This document shows, piece after piece, positions 24,353-35,600 of a stretch of DNA of 64,000 bases. This DNA comes from Pelargonium x hortorum. Its lineage: Eukaryota > Streptophyta > Magnoliopsida > Geraniales > Geraniaceae. Both the position numbers and the translations under genes were made by a program. The notes beneath the pieces were generated by a model. That model worked only from the letters and a program-made list of their open reading frames with translations, was not told the origin of the DNA and ran no database searches. The DNA lies in contig JAYMTJ010000036.1 of the NCBI GenBank assembly GCA_036897525.1, positions 1-64,000 on the forward strand, given 5' to 3'. Positions within the stretch are counted from its first letter, which is position 1. Each line of letters starts with the position of its first letter.

Positions 24353-24376
24353 TTGCTGTCGATGGCAAAAGAAGGT
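24353..24376 (+). repeat. Diverged direct repeat, copy 1
   Basis: The 24 bases beginning TTGCTGTCGATGGCAAAAG and ending GAAGGT are closely similar to 24532-24556 (TTGCTCTCGATGGTCAATAG, also ending GAAGGT). Copies are about 180 bases apart in the same orientation. Confidence 0.5.
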
Positions 24377-24531
24377 TCTGTAAAGAAAGGTAGGTTTTTG
24401 CTAGACTAGAATAAGGGCAAACTAAAGAAGCAATGGTTCAGAGCACAAAGAATTCCAAAGACCTATTGACAGCTATTGAGACAGGGACTGCTCCTGCTAG
24501 TACAACTGATATGGCTGGCTAAAGAAAGGAG

Positions 24532-24556
24532 TTGCTCTCGATGGTCAATAGAAGGT
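24532..24556 (+). repeat. Diverged direct repeat, copy 2
   Basis: Second copy of the TTGCTNTCGATGG...AGAAGGT word. A looser relative with CTATCGAAGG lies near 24703. Confidence 0.5.
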
Positions 24557-24831
24557 CTTAGGTAGCACCGTAGGGATGTTTCTTACTTATTCCTAAACAA
24601 ATATACACCAAGCATGCAAGCTGATAATTCGCTAGGTATAATAGTCAATACTGAGAATAGAGAATATGAGGTGTAACAGCTGCTACTGTATTCGCTATCG
24701 AAGGACTGTCCAAAGCTAACAGTTGCTTGGGTGTAGGCCTTGTCGGTGAATGAAGGCAAGAGCTTGTCTCTTTATAAAGAAAACTCTTTCTTTCACTATT
24801 TACACTATATAATGGAAATTGTAAGCTGTCC

Positions 24832-24848
24832 GGTCGATGGATGCTCTA
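24832..24848 (+). repeat. 17-base word repeated at 50201
   Basis: GGTCGATGGATGCTCTA is found exactly again at 50201-50217, about 25 kb away and on the same strand. Flanking sequence does not match. An exact 17-base match is unlikely by chance in 64 kb, so it is probably a remnant of a shared element. Confidence 0.55.
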
Positions 24849-25052
24849 AACCCTCTGTCACCCCTATAAACACTCTTTACTAAGAATGAGACATAAGAAT
24901 AGAGAGTTTTGACAGTAGAGAACAGAAGATAATGACATAGCAGTCCTACCAGAGAACAGACTTCCGTAGTCTTAGGAATAGAGAATAACTCAACCATAGG
25001 ATACTTATTCATCATACCTAAACGAATGAACAAAAGAAGGACGAATTGAAGA

Positions 25053-25249
25053 CATTTTGCTGGCACTGAAACAAATGACCCTTTTCTTGTGTCTATGTTG
25101 CTGGTACTCAACCTTAGAAATGTCATAGATGTTCGCTCACACTGAAGCGACGAAACAAAGAAAACGCTCTCAGATCATTGCATTTTGCTGGCACTGAAGC
25201 TAAATACATACTAGATCAGTGTCCTGGCACAGAAGCGACGAAACAAAGA
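25053..25249 (+). repeat. Interleaved direct repeats, 18 bases each
   Basis: CATTTTGCTGGCACTGAA occurs at 25053-25070 and 25181-25198, and GAAGCGACGAAACAAAGA at 25144-25161 and 25232-25249. The two pairs are interleaved with different spacings (128 and 88 bases). A looser relative, TTGCTGGTACTCAA, lies near 25099. This suggests an array of short modules shuffled by recombination or slippage. Confidence 0.65.
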
Positions 25250-25561
25250 TACCAACAAAGCTGTCAAAGAGAGTTTCTGTCTTTACCGGTAAATACAGAA
25301 AGACAAAACCAAGAGAGAGCTTTCTTGTCAAATAAGAGTCGGGCTCATTCTCTTCTTTTCCACTATTCTGAAAGCTTTGATTCAATTCATATAATAAGAA
25401 AGTTGAACTACACTGAGAAAGGGATTTAATAAAGACTTTGTAGTAGCTAAGTTAAGGAAGCGTAAGGCTCTGGAACAAAGTATGCATAAGAGTCCAATAA
25501 ATTACGAAACGGGATAATTTCATTATAGCTACAGTTATTATCAAGACGATATAGTAAGACT

Positions 25562-25570
25562 CATAAGAGA
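25562..25570 (+). promoter_or_regulatory. CRTA-type mitochondrial promoter-like word
   Basis: CATAAGAGA matches the core of the plant mitochondrial CRTA promoter class. No gene is recognised downstream, and a 9-base word is expected by chance in 64 kb on two strands with AT-rich composition, so this is only a candidate. Confidence 0.15.
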
Positions 25571-25696
25571 AAATTCAGGTGAATTATGTGTTTGACGCTG
25601 GAATCAATTAAAAATAGAAAGTAACTTAAGACTTTCCTTATGTCTCTAGTTAAGAAATAGGTTTTATTATGTTGAAGGTCTTTAATAACTATATTG

Positions 25697-25714
25697 AACA
25701 AAGGGCCCTTTGTT
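25697..25714. repeat. Perfect 18-bp palindrome with GGGCCC core
   Basis: AACAAAGGGCCCTTTGTT is perfectly self-complementary over 18 bases. It is the longest spacer-free palindrome I found in the window and its core is all GC in AT-rich surroundings. Such cruciform-capable words are candidates for recombination or binding sites, but nothing adjacent indicates a use. Confidence 0.75.
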
Positions 25715-27103
25715 TACCAGAGTGTTAGTTAAAGGTTCGATCGAAAAGTAATGGGTATTGTGCAGAGCTTGGAGTTTTAGAACTTAGATACTCCCTTTAA
25801 GAGTGGTGGGGGAGTCTATAAAAAATGCAGTATCTTGGTTTCTTCCTAATGGGAGCTCTGCCCTACTTCGATATCCTTTTTAGTTAAAAGTTAGTAATAA
25901 AATCCCTTACTCTAAATTCAATAGACGGCGCACCCAGTGGCACAGATATTATGTGCCCTTTATTGATAAGAATACTTGCTAATGGTTAAGTCTTCCATGT
26001 AGGGATACCCTCTTATTACATAAAAGCTCTGACATACCTATAAACTTTTATACAAATGAAAAAAAAAAGGAAATTCTAGAACTAACTATCAACTTTTCTC
26101 ACTAAAGTGCCTGTTATATTTACATATTTATAGTGCAGTTACTAATTTCTCTACCCAACGAGTATCCTTTCTCTCGAAATACACCGGTCAGTGCGCGCAT
26201 AAACCATATAATTCTTTCTTTATTATTTACTTGTAATACTTTTTTATAAATAAAGCTCTTTTCAGCTTCCTTTTAGGGTATTTTGATCTAAAAATCTACT
26301 ATACCAAGAACTTCTTTTAACTCTTTATTAAGTTGATCTTTTTCCTTAGCCAAGGCTATGATCTATTTAAAATATTGAGAAGTCCTTCGAATTTAACAAA
26401 TATTTACTAAGATAAAGGGGTGCAATATCTCAAGACAGGTTTATGACCGAGTACTTGTTTGTTACTCTTTTAAGTGTACCCAAAATGGATAAAGTATTAC
26501 ATTAGTACTCCTAACTTAGCTTACTAACAGGACTCTTTTCCAGAAAAGACCCTCGTCCATAAGCTAATCTTTATTTGAATTAGTTCTTTTGATCAAATCG
26601 CCGGGATCCCTCCTAAGTTTGTAAAGGATACCTTAGCTTAGTCCAGCTTCGCGTAGTAGTGAGGAGCTCTTACATTCATTCCTAGTTCTTCCTAAAAAGA
26701 AAGCTGTCAACTTATTCGGGTGTAGAAAAATTGACTAGGATTAACTGCATTATTGTCTTGACGAAAAGAGGACTCCTCACAAGTTTAGTACTCAATCTTG
26801 GTTGGGTCTTTTCAAGGTAAAGTAGATTTTGGTTAAAAGTCTAGGCTCAGGTCTATTTAACTAAAGGCTAAGGAACTGAGTTCTTTGCCAGTAAAAAAAA
26901 AGGGAATCCAGGAGTCTTTAATCCAAGATTACTGAGGGATCTAATATTGTATAGTTAAGTAAGGAAGGAAACCATATAAGAAGGACTCTCTCTTATCTAC
27001 TTTACTACTCTGTTTTATAGCTTTAAAAGGGTAGAAATGGAATAGGTCTTTAATCCTGTTTATTAGAGAACGCGGAAATTCTACTTAGTCAATAAAGAGG
27101 TCC

Positions 27104-27172
27104 TTTTTATAAGGCTAGTTAGAGTGGGATCACTTAAACTTTTAAAGTGTCATGGGTTTGAGTCGATTCATT
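27104..27172 (+). pseudogene. tRNA-like relic
   Basis: A D-arm-like GCTAGTTAGAGT (27113-27124) is followed by a 5-bp anticodon-like stem CACTT/AAGTG (27131-27135, 27145-27149) with a 9-base loop. A T-arm-like CATGGGTTTGAGTCG (27151-27165) comes next. Spacing fits a tRNA, but the anticodon loop is two bases too long and no acceptor pairing is seen. Amino-acid identity is unclear. Confidence 0.4.
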
Positions 27173-27800
27173 CCTAGTAATCTGGTTGCTACTAAAGAAA
27201 AGAAACCTCGAATTAGATCTTTTTTTTAATAAGTAATTGGTAGCTTAAGATTGACCTCCTAAATTGAACTGAACACAGCTCCTTTTTTCGAAAGTTCTTA
27301 AAATGTTGTAACACATAACATAAAAAAGTATACTCCAAAACCTGAAATAAGGAAAAGCTTACCTGTACTTTTTGCCTTCTGTTGGATAGCTTACTTTAAG
27401 CGCCTTTGCTTGCAGCTTTGTTCCCTAACCCCAACTCTCCTATATTTTTGTAAAGTACCTTGCGATTGTCTTAGGATAAAGACCCTCTTGTACTCTATAG
27501 TTACTGACATGACATTAGAGGGTACTTGTATAGGATATGCTTACTTTTTTCGACCAGAACGTAGAGAATGAGGTTATTGTATTAGTCTTCTTTTCCACTC
27601 TTTGTATTTCCTTCACTGTCCTTACCGAAAAAATAGAGTTATCCCATTATTGTTCTTGTAAGCTAAGAGAGCTAAGGAAATAAAATATACGTATTAAATA
27701 GTTATTCAGTTACTTATGTATATTCTTAATAAATAGTAATAAAATAGAGTTTTATTTTAATTGGAATAGAATAGATAGTATAGGAGTTGTATTTAGTTTA

Positions 27801-27816
27801 AGGGCTTCGCGCCTCT
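27801..27816 (+). repeat. GC-rich mini-repeat AGGGCTTCGCGCCTCT
   Basis: Third copy of the GC-rich word at 23401-23417 and 23909-23923, here inside fully AT-rich DNA, which makes it stand out. Confidence 0.5.
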
Positions 27817-28204
27817 TTCTTATTTATTATTACTATAGGAGGAGTGTAAGTCATTTAGACATTATTCCTCCTGACTGCAGCGTATCGGAGTAAAGGTAAT
27901 GGAAGTCTTCTAGATAGTACATACCTATAGACACAGAAGCTATATTTCTTTCTTAACTTAATGCCTTAACCTGTTTGTTACTCTCTAGCTGTATTTTTTT
28001 ATTAACAGCTAGACCCGTCCTTATAAGGGCTGTCTTACCAACTAGGAAACGCAGCTTTTTTGGTAATTAATAGGATTGATTTTCTTAGCATCTGTTTCTG
28101 AATCCTTTGTTGTACGCGAGATTCCTTTACTTTAAGCTGATATTATATAAGTAATAGTTTCTAGTGTATATTCTCCAACGTACTAAGTAGTCTCAAAGTG
28201 TATT

Positions 28205-28277
28205 TTGAGTATTTTGAAGTGGTTAGATCGTAGCTTGATTTTAGTACATGTCAAAGGTTCGAGTTGGATAGCTACTG
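28205..28277 (+). pseudogene. tRNA-like relic
   Basis: A D-arm-like GAAGTGGTTAGATC (28216-28229) and a T-loop word AAAGGTTCGAGTT (28253-28265) lie at tRNA-like spacing. No convincing anticodon stem or acceptor pairing is visible. It is a decayed tRNA copy at best. Confidence 0.3.
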
Positions 28278-30005
28278 TATAAACACAGTTCAATTTTTAT
28301 CAAACAAGAGAATTCTATTGATTCCTTAATCTCTGTTTCTCTTTGTTCTTCGTAAGTAGCTTAAACCTGAAATCAGAATCATCCACTTATAATAGTCTAT
28401 CCGCTTGTCCTCTGTTCTAATTCTTAGCAGTGAATCTTCTTCAACTCTGGGCCTCCTTTCTCTTCAATCCATTCGCGTGTTGCTAAGCTTCCCTTTCCTT
28501 TCTTTTTTCTATGTAAACTTCGTACCGATGCTCAGTTAGAAACCTAACCTAATACTTAATATATCAATCAGTATAGCTCTTTTTTAGTGTAGTCGGAATC
28601 TCCTCGTAGTTTAGTTGCGAGCACTAGTTAATATGTAACATTTCTATGTTACAGTTATCCGTGTTCTATATTTTTTAAAAGAGTCCCGTATAAGGGAGGA
28701 TGATACTATATTATTGTACATTAATTTAGGACTAGGGACCTGTCTACGCTGTACATAATACTCCTCGAAAAAAGCACTACAAAGCTTAACTTTTAAATAA
28801 ATACTAAGAATAGGGAGTGCAATCTTATATTTTATATCCTATTACACAAGTCATTTTTAGCACGAGCTGGAAATTAACTGTGTTATGGGAATCCAACTTA
28901 GATAAGCTACTCCCGCAGAGTCGATATGTGTATCGCTACTCAACTTGATAGAATTTGTGTCTTAATTATATATAATAACTAAATTGAATTCTATATTTCC
29001 TTGTATGCTGGTATTAGTGATACAAAACAAAAATGACTTGCTCAACATAGAAAATTCTATTTTTTTAGTTAAGAAACTTGTACCAAGAGTTACATATATC
29101 ATATAAATCTAAACCTAAAATGCTTCGCTTGCTTTAGTGAGCTGCTCGTCGAAGTTAGTATAAAACCAGGCAATGCTTGTGGATTCAAATCCTGAAAAAC
29201 TTTTTCTAAATTTTTATTATATTATAGTCAGTATTTTAGATTTTAGAAAAAGCTATCTGTAACTTAACTTAACTTAATAGGGCGACAAATATTCTTTGTA
29301 TTGTTGTGTTGGTTTCCCTTTTTTAGGAAACAAATGGCATTTTTTTCTTGAGACGAGTTACTTTTACCTCGGAGAATCCAGGATTGATTAGCGTAAGAGA
29401 GGTGAGCCTCTTTTTCAATTCTGAGTCATTCCTACCGATCAAAAACGGAAATTAGGAGTTCTACTTATGAGAAGGCACCCATATGTTTGTAATAAAGGGG
29501 TTCAAAACAGAAAATCTTACTTAGTATGGCAATTTACTGAATACCTGTTAAGTTAAGTAAGAGTTTAATAGCTTTGTCCTGGTTTCTTAAATGAGATGAA
29601 AACTCAGTTAATAACTATATTACTAGCAATAGTAAGGTCAGACTCGGCGGGGCATTCCCCACCTCAGAATTCTATATTCCCCACTCTCTGGACTATTTTT
29701 AACGAGTCACAAACATTGGAAACGCTTTATTGCTTTATTGATTGAACGAAAGCCCCCCCTTTTTTTATTCAAAAGGGGATCGAATCGTTTTTAGGTTTAG
29801 TAAAGCATATTTCCGTTGAGGAATTTACGATAAAGATCTTAACTGTAATACTTCAGGATAAGCACACTGGTAGAATGGTTTTACTTTCCGAAAGTGCTCT
29901 ATAGATATCTTAGGGAATAGGAACCCTTTATAATTACTGTTTATTAAACCTCTAGCCTTTTCTCTTTTTAGGTATCACCCTAGAATTCTCTTTATAATAG
30001 CTGGA

Positions 30006-30024
30006 TTAAGGAAAATTTCCTTAA
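30006..30024. repeat. 19-base near-continuous palindrome
   Basis: TTAAGGAAA-A-TTTCCTTAA has perfect 9-bp arms around a single base. It is part of the set of short symmetrical words in the AT-rich sea. Confidence 0.7.
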
Positions 30025-30300
30025 GTATAATTAGTCGTACGAAAGCCCTTCAAAGGAAGGCAAAAAAGGGGTTGGAAATTGAATCCATTTATACAAAGTA
30101 GGGAAAGAATCTTGCTCTCTTCTTAATAAGAGGTAACCCGTATTCCAAACATTCAAAGTCAAATGCTAAAACAAGGAGATTTAGAATCACTTAGATAAAG
30201 AAATGTTTTGCTCGATCTCTAGAAAATCGACGATGAAGTTTATTCCTATCTTTTCTTTGTGGTTAGTGTAGTAAAGCTAAAAATAAGTAGAGGTAGACAT

Positions 30301-30372
30301 GTGGGATCCCCGACCCGAACCCCTGATTTGAGATAGAGGGACGAGCCTTATGCTCTAACAAAGAATTTTAGT
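30301..30372 (-). pseudogene. tRNA-like relic
   Basis: Read on the minus strand there is a D-arm word TGTTAGAGCATAAGGCTCG and then a T-loop word GGGGTTCGGGTCGGGG ending in GATCCCA at 30301-30325. The GAGCATAAGGCTC wording is typical of plant organelle tRNAs. The anticodon arm and the 5' acceptor are not paired convincingly, so I call a relic of unknown identity. Confidence 0.4.
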
Positions 30373-32615
30373 AGGACCTAAACTTGAGAAAAGAAAGAAA
30401 CTTACTGGATTTTACTACTCGAATAGCGGGTTAAAATTGAGGATCTTTAAGCTATTTCATAACTACGGAAACTCTCTTTTAAAATATGGTTTAACTTAGA
30501 CATACTTCTACTAAGCGTTCTTTAAAAGCCCTATTCTGAAAGGAAGACTCTGATAAAGACTCTTAAAACCCTTTTCTTATCTATCTCCAAGAATGCAAGC
30601 AGGTTCTCCGTTGTTAGCTCTGGTACAAACTGGGAAAAAAGTTTAATGATTTCCGGACGAGTTTCTACACCTTAGGGCAATAAAGGAAAAGTTCTTTTGA
30701 TAGTATCAAATTCCAGCTATTGATTTCAGTGGTAAAGGCTCCAATAGGTCCCTCTTAATAAGAAGCTAACAGACTAGATTCCTCAGGAGTGTCCAGTGAG
30801 TACTATTATCACAACACTCTACTAAGTATGCCTTTTATGAATAAAGATTTATCGGAATATAGCGGGCGTCGGGATTTCTGGTAGAATCGTGGAGGTACCT
30901 CTTATTAGTTAAAATCTGTTAAGTAACACAATGTAAATTAAATATACCCCAGCCTGTCCTTTTTTTAAGGTGTCCTTTTCCTAATCGTAAACTTCGGGAA
31001 CTTCAAAATGGATATTCCTTATAGCATTTCTTGTTTAGTTCGAGCCTGTTCTATCCCTTAAGTCGATTCCAAACAGCTGCCTATTTTATGACAAGTTTGT
31101 TACTTCTTATTCTGATTTATCTTACGAAGGAAATAGTTTTTTGTCCTACGGGAACTCGCGCTAACACGGAGCTCGAGTAAGAAGTGAGAGGCCTGCTACT
31201 GGTTGGAGTCTTTCCTGACCTTTCCCAGGGAGTTTTTGTAGCATACTTTTGGTTAAGCATCTAGTCTCAAAAATATTAAAAAAAAAGTTCGACTTAATAG
31301 CTTGAATTTAGGATATGTTAGTCAGTCAGCCCCTTACCTTAAATAAGATAAAAGGGTCTTTTACACTTTACATAAGGCATAACTTCCAGAATCCTTGTTT
31401 GTTCCTGTTATGAAAACTACAACTTATGTTGATATTTAATAAAAATTTAATACATAAAATATAGCTTGATTTTTAGAATTACGCAACAGGTTTTATCAGT
31501 ATATTAGCGCTGTAACTTTCTACGTTTGTTCTCATGAAAAGACCCTGAAAGTCAAATATCTGCACAGCCGAAAGTACTACATTTTTCTCTGGATATTCAC
31601 TTACACTTGATAAGTAACACTTAATTAAAGGTTTTAGTCACAATTTCGTGGCTAAAGTTATAAAGAAAACAAAGGGGGGCTATGAGAACTAATAAATTGA
31701 ACTTCAATAAAATTGGATTCTAAAATAATTGAATATAGGGGTTGATCTTAGCTACTACACTTAGATACTACTTGAAGTTTTTGAGAATAAAGACTAGTTT
31801 ATTAACCTTATAATTAATATAGAGTTTTTAACTATTGAAATGTGTTTTTTTGCGTAAACTCCATTCTGGGGTCCTGTGGTTCGGGTTTCGAGGCGGCTGC
31901 CTGGTATCTGGCTGTTATCCAACACTCCGGCTCTTGATGGTAAGTGTAGTTAGAATGCTAAAGTAAATCCATTTTATTTAAGAATTCTTGTGATTTTCCG
32001 TATAAATACCAGGTTGTGGTCTAGTGAGTACAGCGGTAAGAAATATATTAGTTCTAAAAGACTTCTAAACCAAGGTCCTAATCTTGCTTTAGTTATCAAA
32101 AACCTAAACGCAGAAATAAGACTTTATCGTTCTTGACAGTATTGGTTCTTAGGAATTCTTCAACCCTGATATAAAGTTTATACGGTCCCTTTTCTGGAGG
32201 TACCCCGGTGTGTCTTTGATACTATTCCATCCGGCAGTTTGAGAGGGGACTACTTAGCTTAGGTGTAAGAGCATTAAGGAAAACAAAGGGGCCTAAGTCT
32301 TGCAGTAAAGTTTACACGAGTTTAGAGATTCTAAAACCCACGTTATTCGTGACTCACTAGAACTCAAAGGTAATGTAAACACAGAGAAATATTACCCCTA
32401 AGACAATCGCTCTACCAAAGGGGTTCCGCGGTTTTTAAGTAAAGCTTATATTTCTAAAACAATTTAGAGTAAATCCCCTGACGGAGAACTCCTAAGGAAG
32501 ACTAGTAAACCCGTTATTAGCGGGTATACTCTAATACAGGGAAGATCCAGTAAAAGATATTCAGTTTCCGCTACTACAAAAACTAAAAAGGACACTTCAG
32601 CTAAAGGAAACGACT
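30373..32615. other. AT-rich gene-free spacer
   Basis: No gene recognised. A hairpin CAAG...CTTG near 32073-32088, preceded at 32021 by a GTGGTCTAGTGAGTAC word, hints at another tRNA-like relic but is too weak to call. Confidence 0.55.
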
Positions 32616-32690
32616 CGGCTAAAGCTTAATGGTTAGAGTGCTCAGGCGCGGACTTATTGGTTGTCGGCTCGAACCTGTGGGGCGCGTACG
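32616..32690 (+). pseudogene. tRNA-like relic
   Basis: A D-arm-like TAATGGTTAGAGTG (32627-32640) and a T-arm-like GTCGGCTCGAACCTG (32664-32678) lie at tRNA spacing, followed by the GC-rich GGGGCGCG. The middle part loosely resembles trnN (TTATTGGTTGTCGG against TTAACTGGTCGTAGG). Acceptor pairing is not found. Confidence 0.35.
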
Positions 32691-35600
32691 AAGCAAAAGT
32701 TCCTAACACATAGTATTGGTTGAAAAGAGTTGCTAACTTTACAGTTTGTGGAATATTGGTGTTATCTCTTATATTTAGGGCAGTTAATAATAAAAATAAA
32801 AACCAGAAGGTAGTAAAGTTTTGGTCATGGGAATCTACTAGAAAATCTGATTATTCCATAAGTACTGCACTTGTATATACCGGAAGCCTATAAATTGAAG
32901 TATAAGCCACAAAAGAGTCTTAATTCCCGAAGTCTATATGCCTTTAGTTGTTCTAATGAATGCGCGTGTAAGAGCACTTGGGGCACCTCCTTTAGAAAAC
33001 TATTATCAATATAATATGAGCATCCTTTGATAAAAACTTTGGATAAAGCGCTTAATAGGAAGAACCGTTCTAGGGCCGGTAAAATCATATCTATAAACGG
33101 GAGCCCGCCCCTCGTTTTTGATAGGGAAAAACTAACTTTTTGGCATAGACAAAGCACTGTCGAATACGAATACCCATTATATTGTGTTAAAACGCGACAC
33201 TTCATTTTATAAGTTCAAGTCCGCTTTGTTACAGTTAAGGAAGAAAACAAATTTATAAAAGAGCACTAGGAAATAGATAAAGGTAGGCGCTAATAAAGGA
33301 ACTTAACTCACATAAGATTATCGCATAATACTAGAAAAGTGTAAATCTACCGCGTTTTAATAAGAAATTAGGGCACAGCTTTTGACAATAAAAAAAGCAT
33401 TTCTAGTAAACTGAATAGTCAATTAAGTTGCTCGACCTATAAAAAAAACTGCTTAACACGCTTCTGATTTTCTCGGAAGCAGGGGGCTCTCCGGGTAGAA
33501 AGTATAAAAAGGAGGCCCAGATGACATGACATCCGCGGTGACAGCTTAAAAAGCTGATATTATTGATTACTATTCAAGGGAGCTCCTTGATCAAATAGAT
33601 TACAAAATTATTACATATTATCCTTATATCAGATACATCTGACAAATCACGGAAGTAATCCACTATGCTTATGCCTAAGTTGATCCATAACTAACTTCAA
33701 TAAAGGGTAAACCCCTGGCTGGCTTCTTTATTAATTCATAGCTCCTACCTAAAAGAAAGACCCTACTATAACCAGTTCCGAGACTTCGGTCAAATAGAGA
33801 CGTTTTAGATATAGGACTTCCAGTAAGTGGTAAAAAAAATCTAAGGAGAAAAACCTCTTCTTATCTAGGTATGGTTGGAATCCTTGTTTTTTAGTATAGA
33901 AGAAAATTCTCAAGCAGCTCCCTCCTTATGGATAAGGGTGCCGATAAGCCTTGTTCTAGTGTAAGAAATAACTCAAGCGAGCAGAACAGAAATCCTGAAA
34001 TCTATATATAAAGTATACCTTTTAGCTTTTTCCTCTCTCTTTGTCGTGTAACTTTGTAATAAGTCAAGAAAATATATCTAGTCTACAACTGCCTTAAGTT
34101 TGGTACATTCGGGTTCCTCTGAAAAATGTTTTAGGGTAATTAGAGGTTTACTATTTTAGTACAGTACTTTTATTTTACCAGTTTCTGATCTGATCTCTTG
34201 TAGTCTTGGAAGTCTAGAGCTAAGGTGTACCTATTGTAATCAAAGTAGTACTAATTATGTATTTAGTAATCTTAAACTGCTAGGTTAGGAAAGAAGAAAG
34301 TCAAATTCAATTTAGTTATTAGAAGTTAGGGGCACAGTTAAAGGTTCCTTATGTAGATCCCAGTTGCAGCATCTTTTTAAGAGTATTTTACAGACCTGGT
34401 TTTTGGCAATGCGAACTCTTAGAGGTATACGTGATTGAAAAGCTATTCGTAGATAATCAAAAAGATATGGAATTGCTTGTTTTCCTTAAGTTTTATAATG
34501 CCTAAGAAAACGTACTAAGTTAAACTAGATAGAGGCCCTCCCTTATAGATTAAGCTTCTCTTAATTCTATATATATGTCCTGCCTAATAATAAGGAGTAG
34601 CTTGCATGAACGGAGACTTTGTCGCACAAGTCGAATTTGGTAATCGATAAAAGTTAACTAACGGCGGCCTTATTTAAAAATTCCTGCACCATGCCATATA
34701 GAAAATTTTTACATATAGCATTCTTGGATCTCGCTTAAGATATTGAGAAATTGTTTTTTGCTTAAACCTGTTCAGTTTTTGTGGATTTGATAACTCATAA
34801 TGAGAAGATACATATACCCCTAAATAATAAGTTTACCCTGTATTGTAAACGTGTTTAGAAAGGGTCCTGTATTTTTTACTAACGATATCAGAGCTGAATG
34901 AGTTCTATATTCTTAGGAAAAGGTTGAAATAACCGCGTAGCTACTAAAAGCTTGAGTTTCCTCCTGTTTTATTTATTAAGGTGTGTATGATATTAAGCCT
35001 GTTCTAGTTAAATTGTGCTGCAATACATCTTTTACTAAGCCTTTTTCTTAGAGGGTTTTCAAGTAAGTGATCCTTAAATTAGTAATGGCTTCTAGTTTTA
35101 CTTTATCGCAGTCTTATTTGTAGCTCGCTTATATAAATAGTATAAATAGAGATAATGGATAACTGGGCAGGCGAACCCGTCTTGTAAGTACTTTCCTGTA
35201 TATCTAACTAGTAAGGTTATTTTACCGAAACCTTTTCAAGGAATGGTATTTGTTGCTTATTTCAGGGGTTTCCTTAAAGACTTAGATTGGGTTGTTACTA
35301 GTCAAAAAGGTTTATTAAATCTTAAGAATAGGAATTCTTTATAAAGGAAATATAGAAAGGAAAACCTTCCATTATTCCGTAATAGGAGCGTTTAGTATTG
35401 TAACTCGTATGGGGGTTATACCTTAGTAGCCAGCCAGGCAAGTTATTTTGCTATTAACCTATATAATACTAACTACCACTTTGATAATTTTCGAAAGGAA
35501 CCTACCAGACCTATAACTATTCATTACATGCACCTAGCTTTCATGTACCAAAAAAGAAACTTAAGGTATATTAAATTAGTCTATTTCCATAAGATTGCTT

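Larger units (their letters stand above)
22231..25435. other. Second GC-richer island with diverged short repeats
   Basis: Mixed composition of plant-mitochondrial spacer type, especially 22500-23060. Open frames of 60 to 115 codons on both strands (22711-23058 +, 23319-23621 +, 24800-25126 -) match no known protein and overlap each other, so I treat them as chance. From about 22294 to 25250 the sequence is rich in related short words: CAGTTGTTGAC at 22294 and 23631, TTGCTGTCGATGG at 24353 with TTGCTCTCGATGG at 24532, and TTTTGCTGGCACTGAA at 25055 and 25183. This looks like a decayed array of related short elements rather than a gene. Confidence 0.5.
25436..27103. other. AT-rich gene-free spacer
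   Basis: No gene seen. It includes the 18-bp palindrome at 25697-25714 with a second palindrome (TTCGATCGAA, 25736-25745) 21 bases downstream. It also includes a CATAAGAGA word at 25562-25570, and ACACCGGTCAGTGC at 26181-26194, which recurs exactly at 52145-52158. Confidence 0.6.

Noticed and set aside
32017-32088. Possible tRNA-like relic (GTGGTCTAGTGAGTAC followed by a CAAG/CTTG hairpin)
   Set aside because: No T-loop consensus word and no anticodon arm; too weak to call.
32888-33212. Overlapping frames on both strands (105 and 61 codons); the plus frame contains NRKNRSRAGKIISINGS, loosely like a ribosomal protein
   Set aside because: The likeness is a few residues only, no ribosomal protein aligns further, and the frames overlap on opposite strands.
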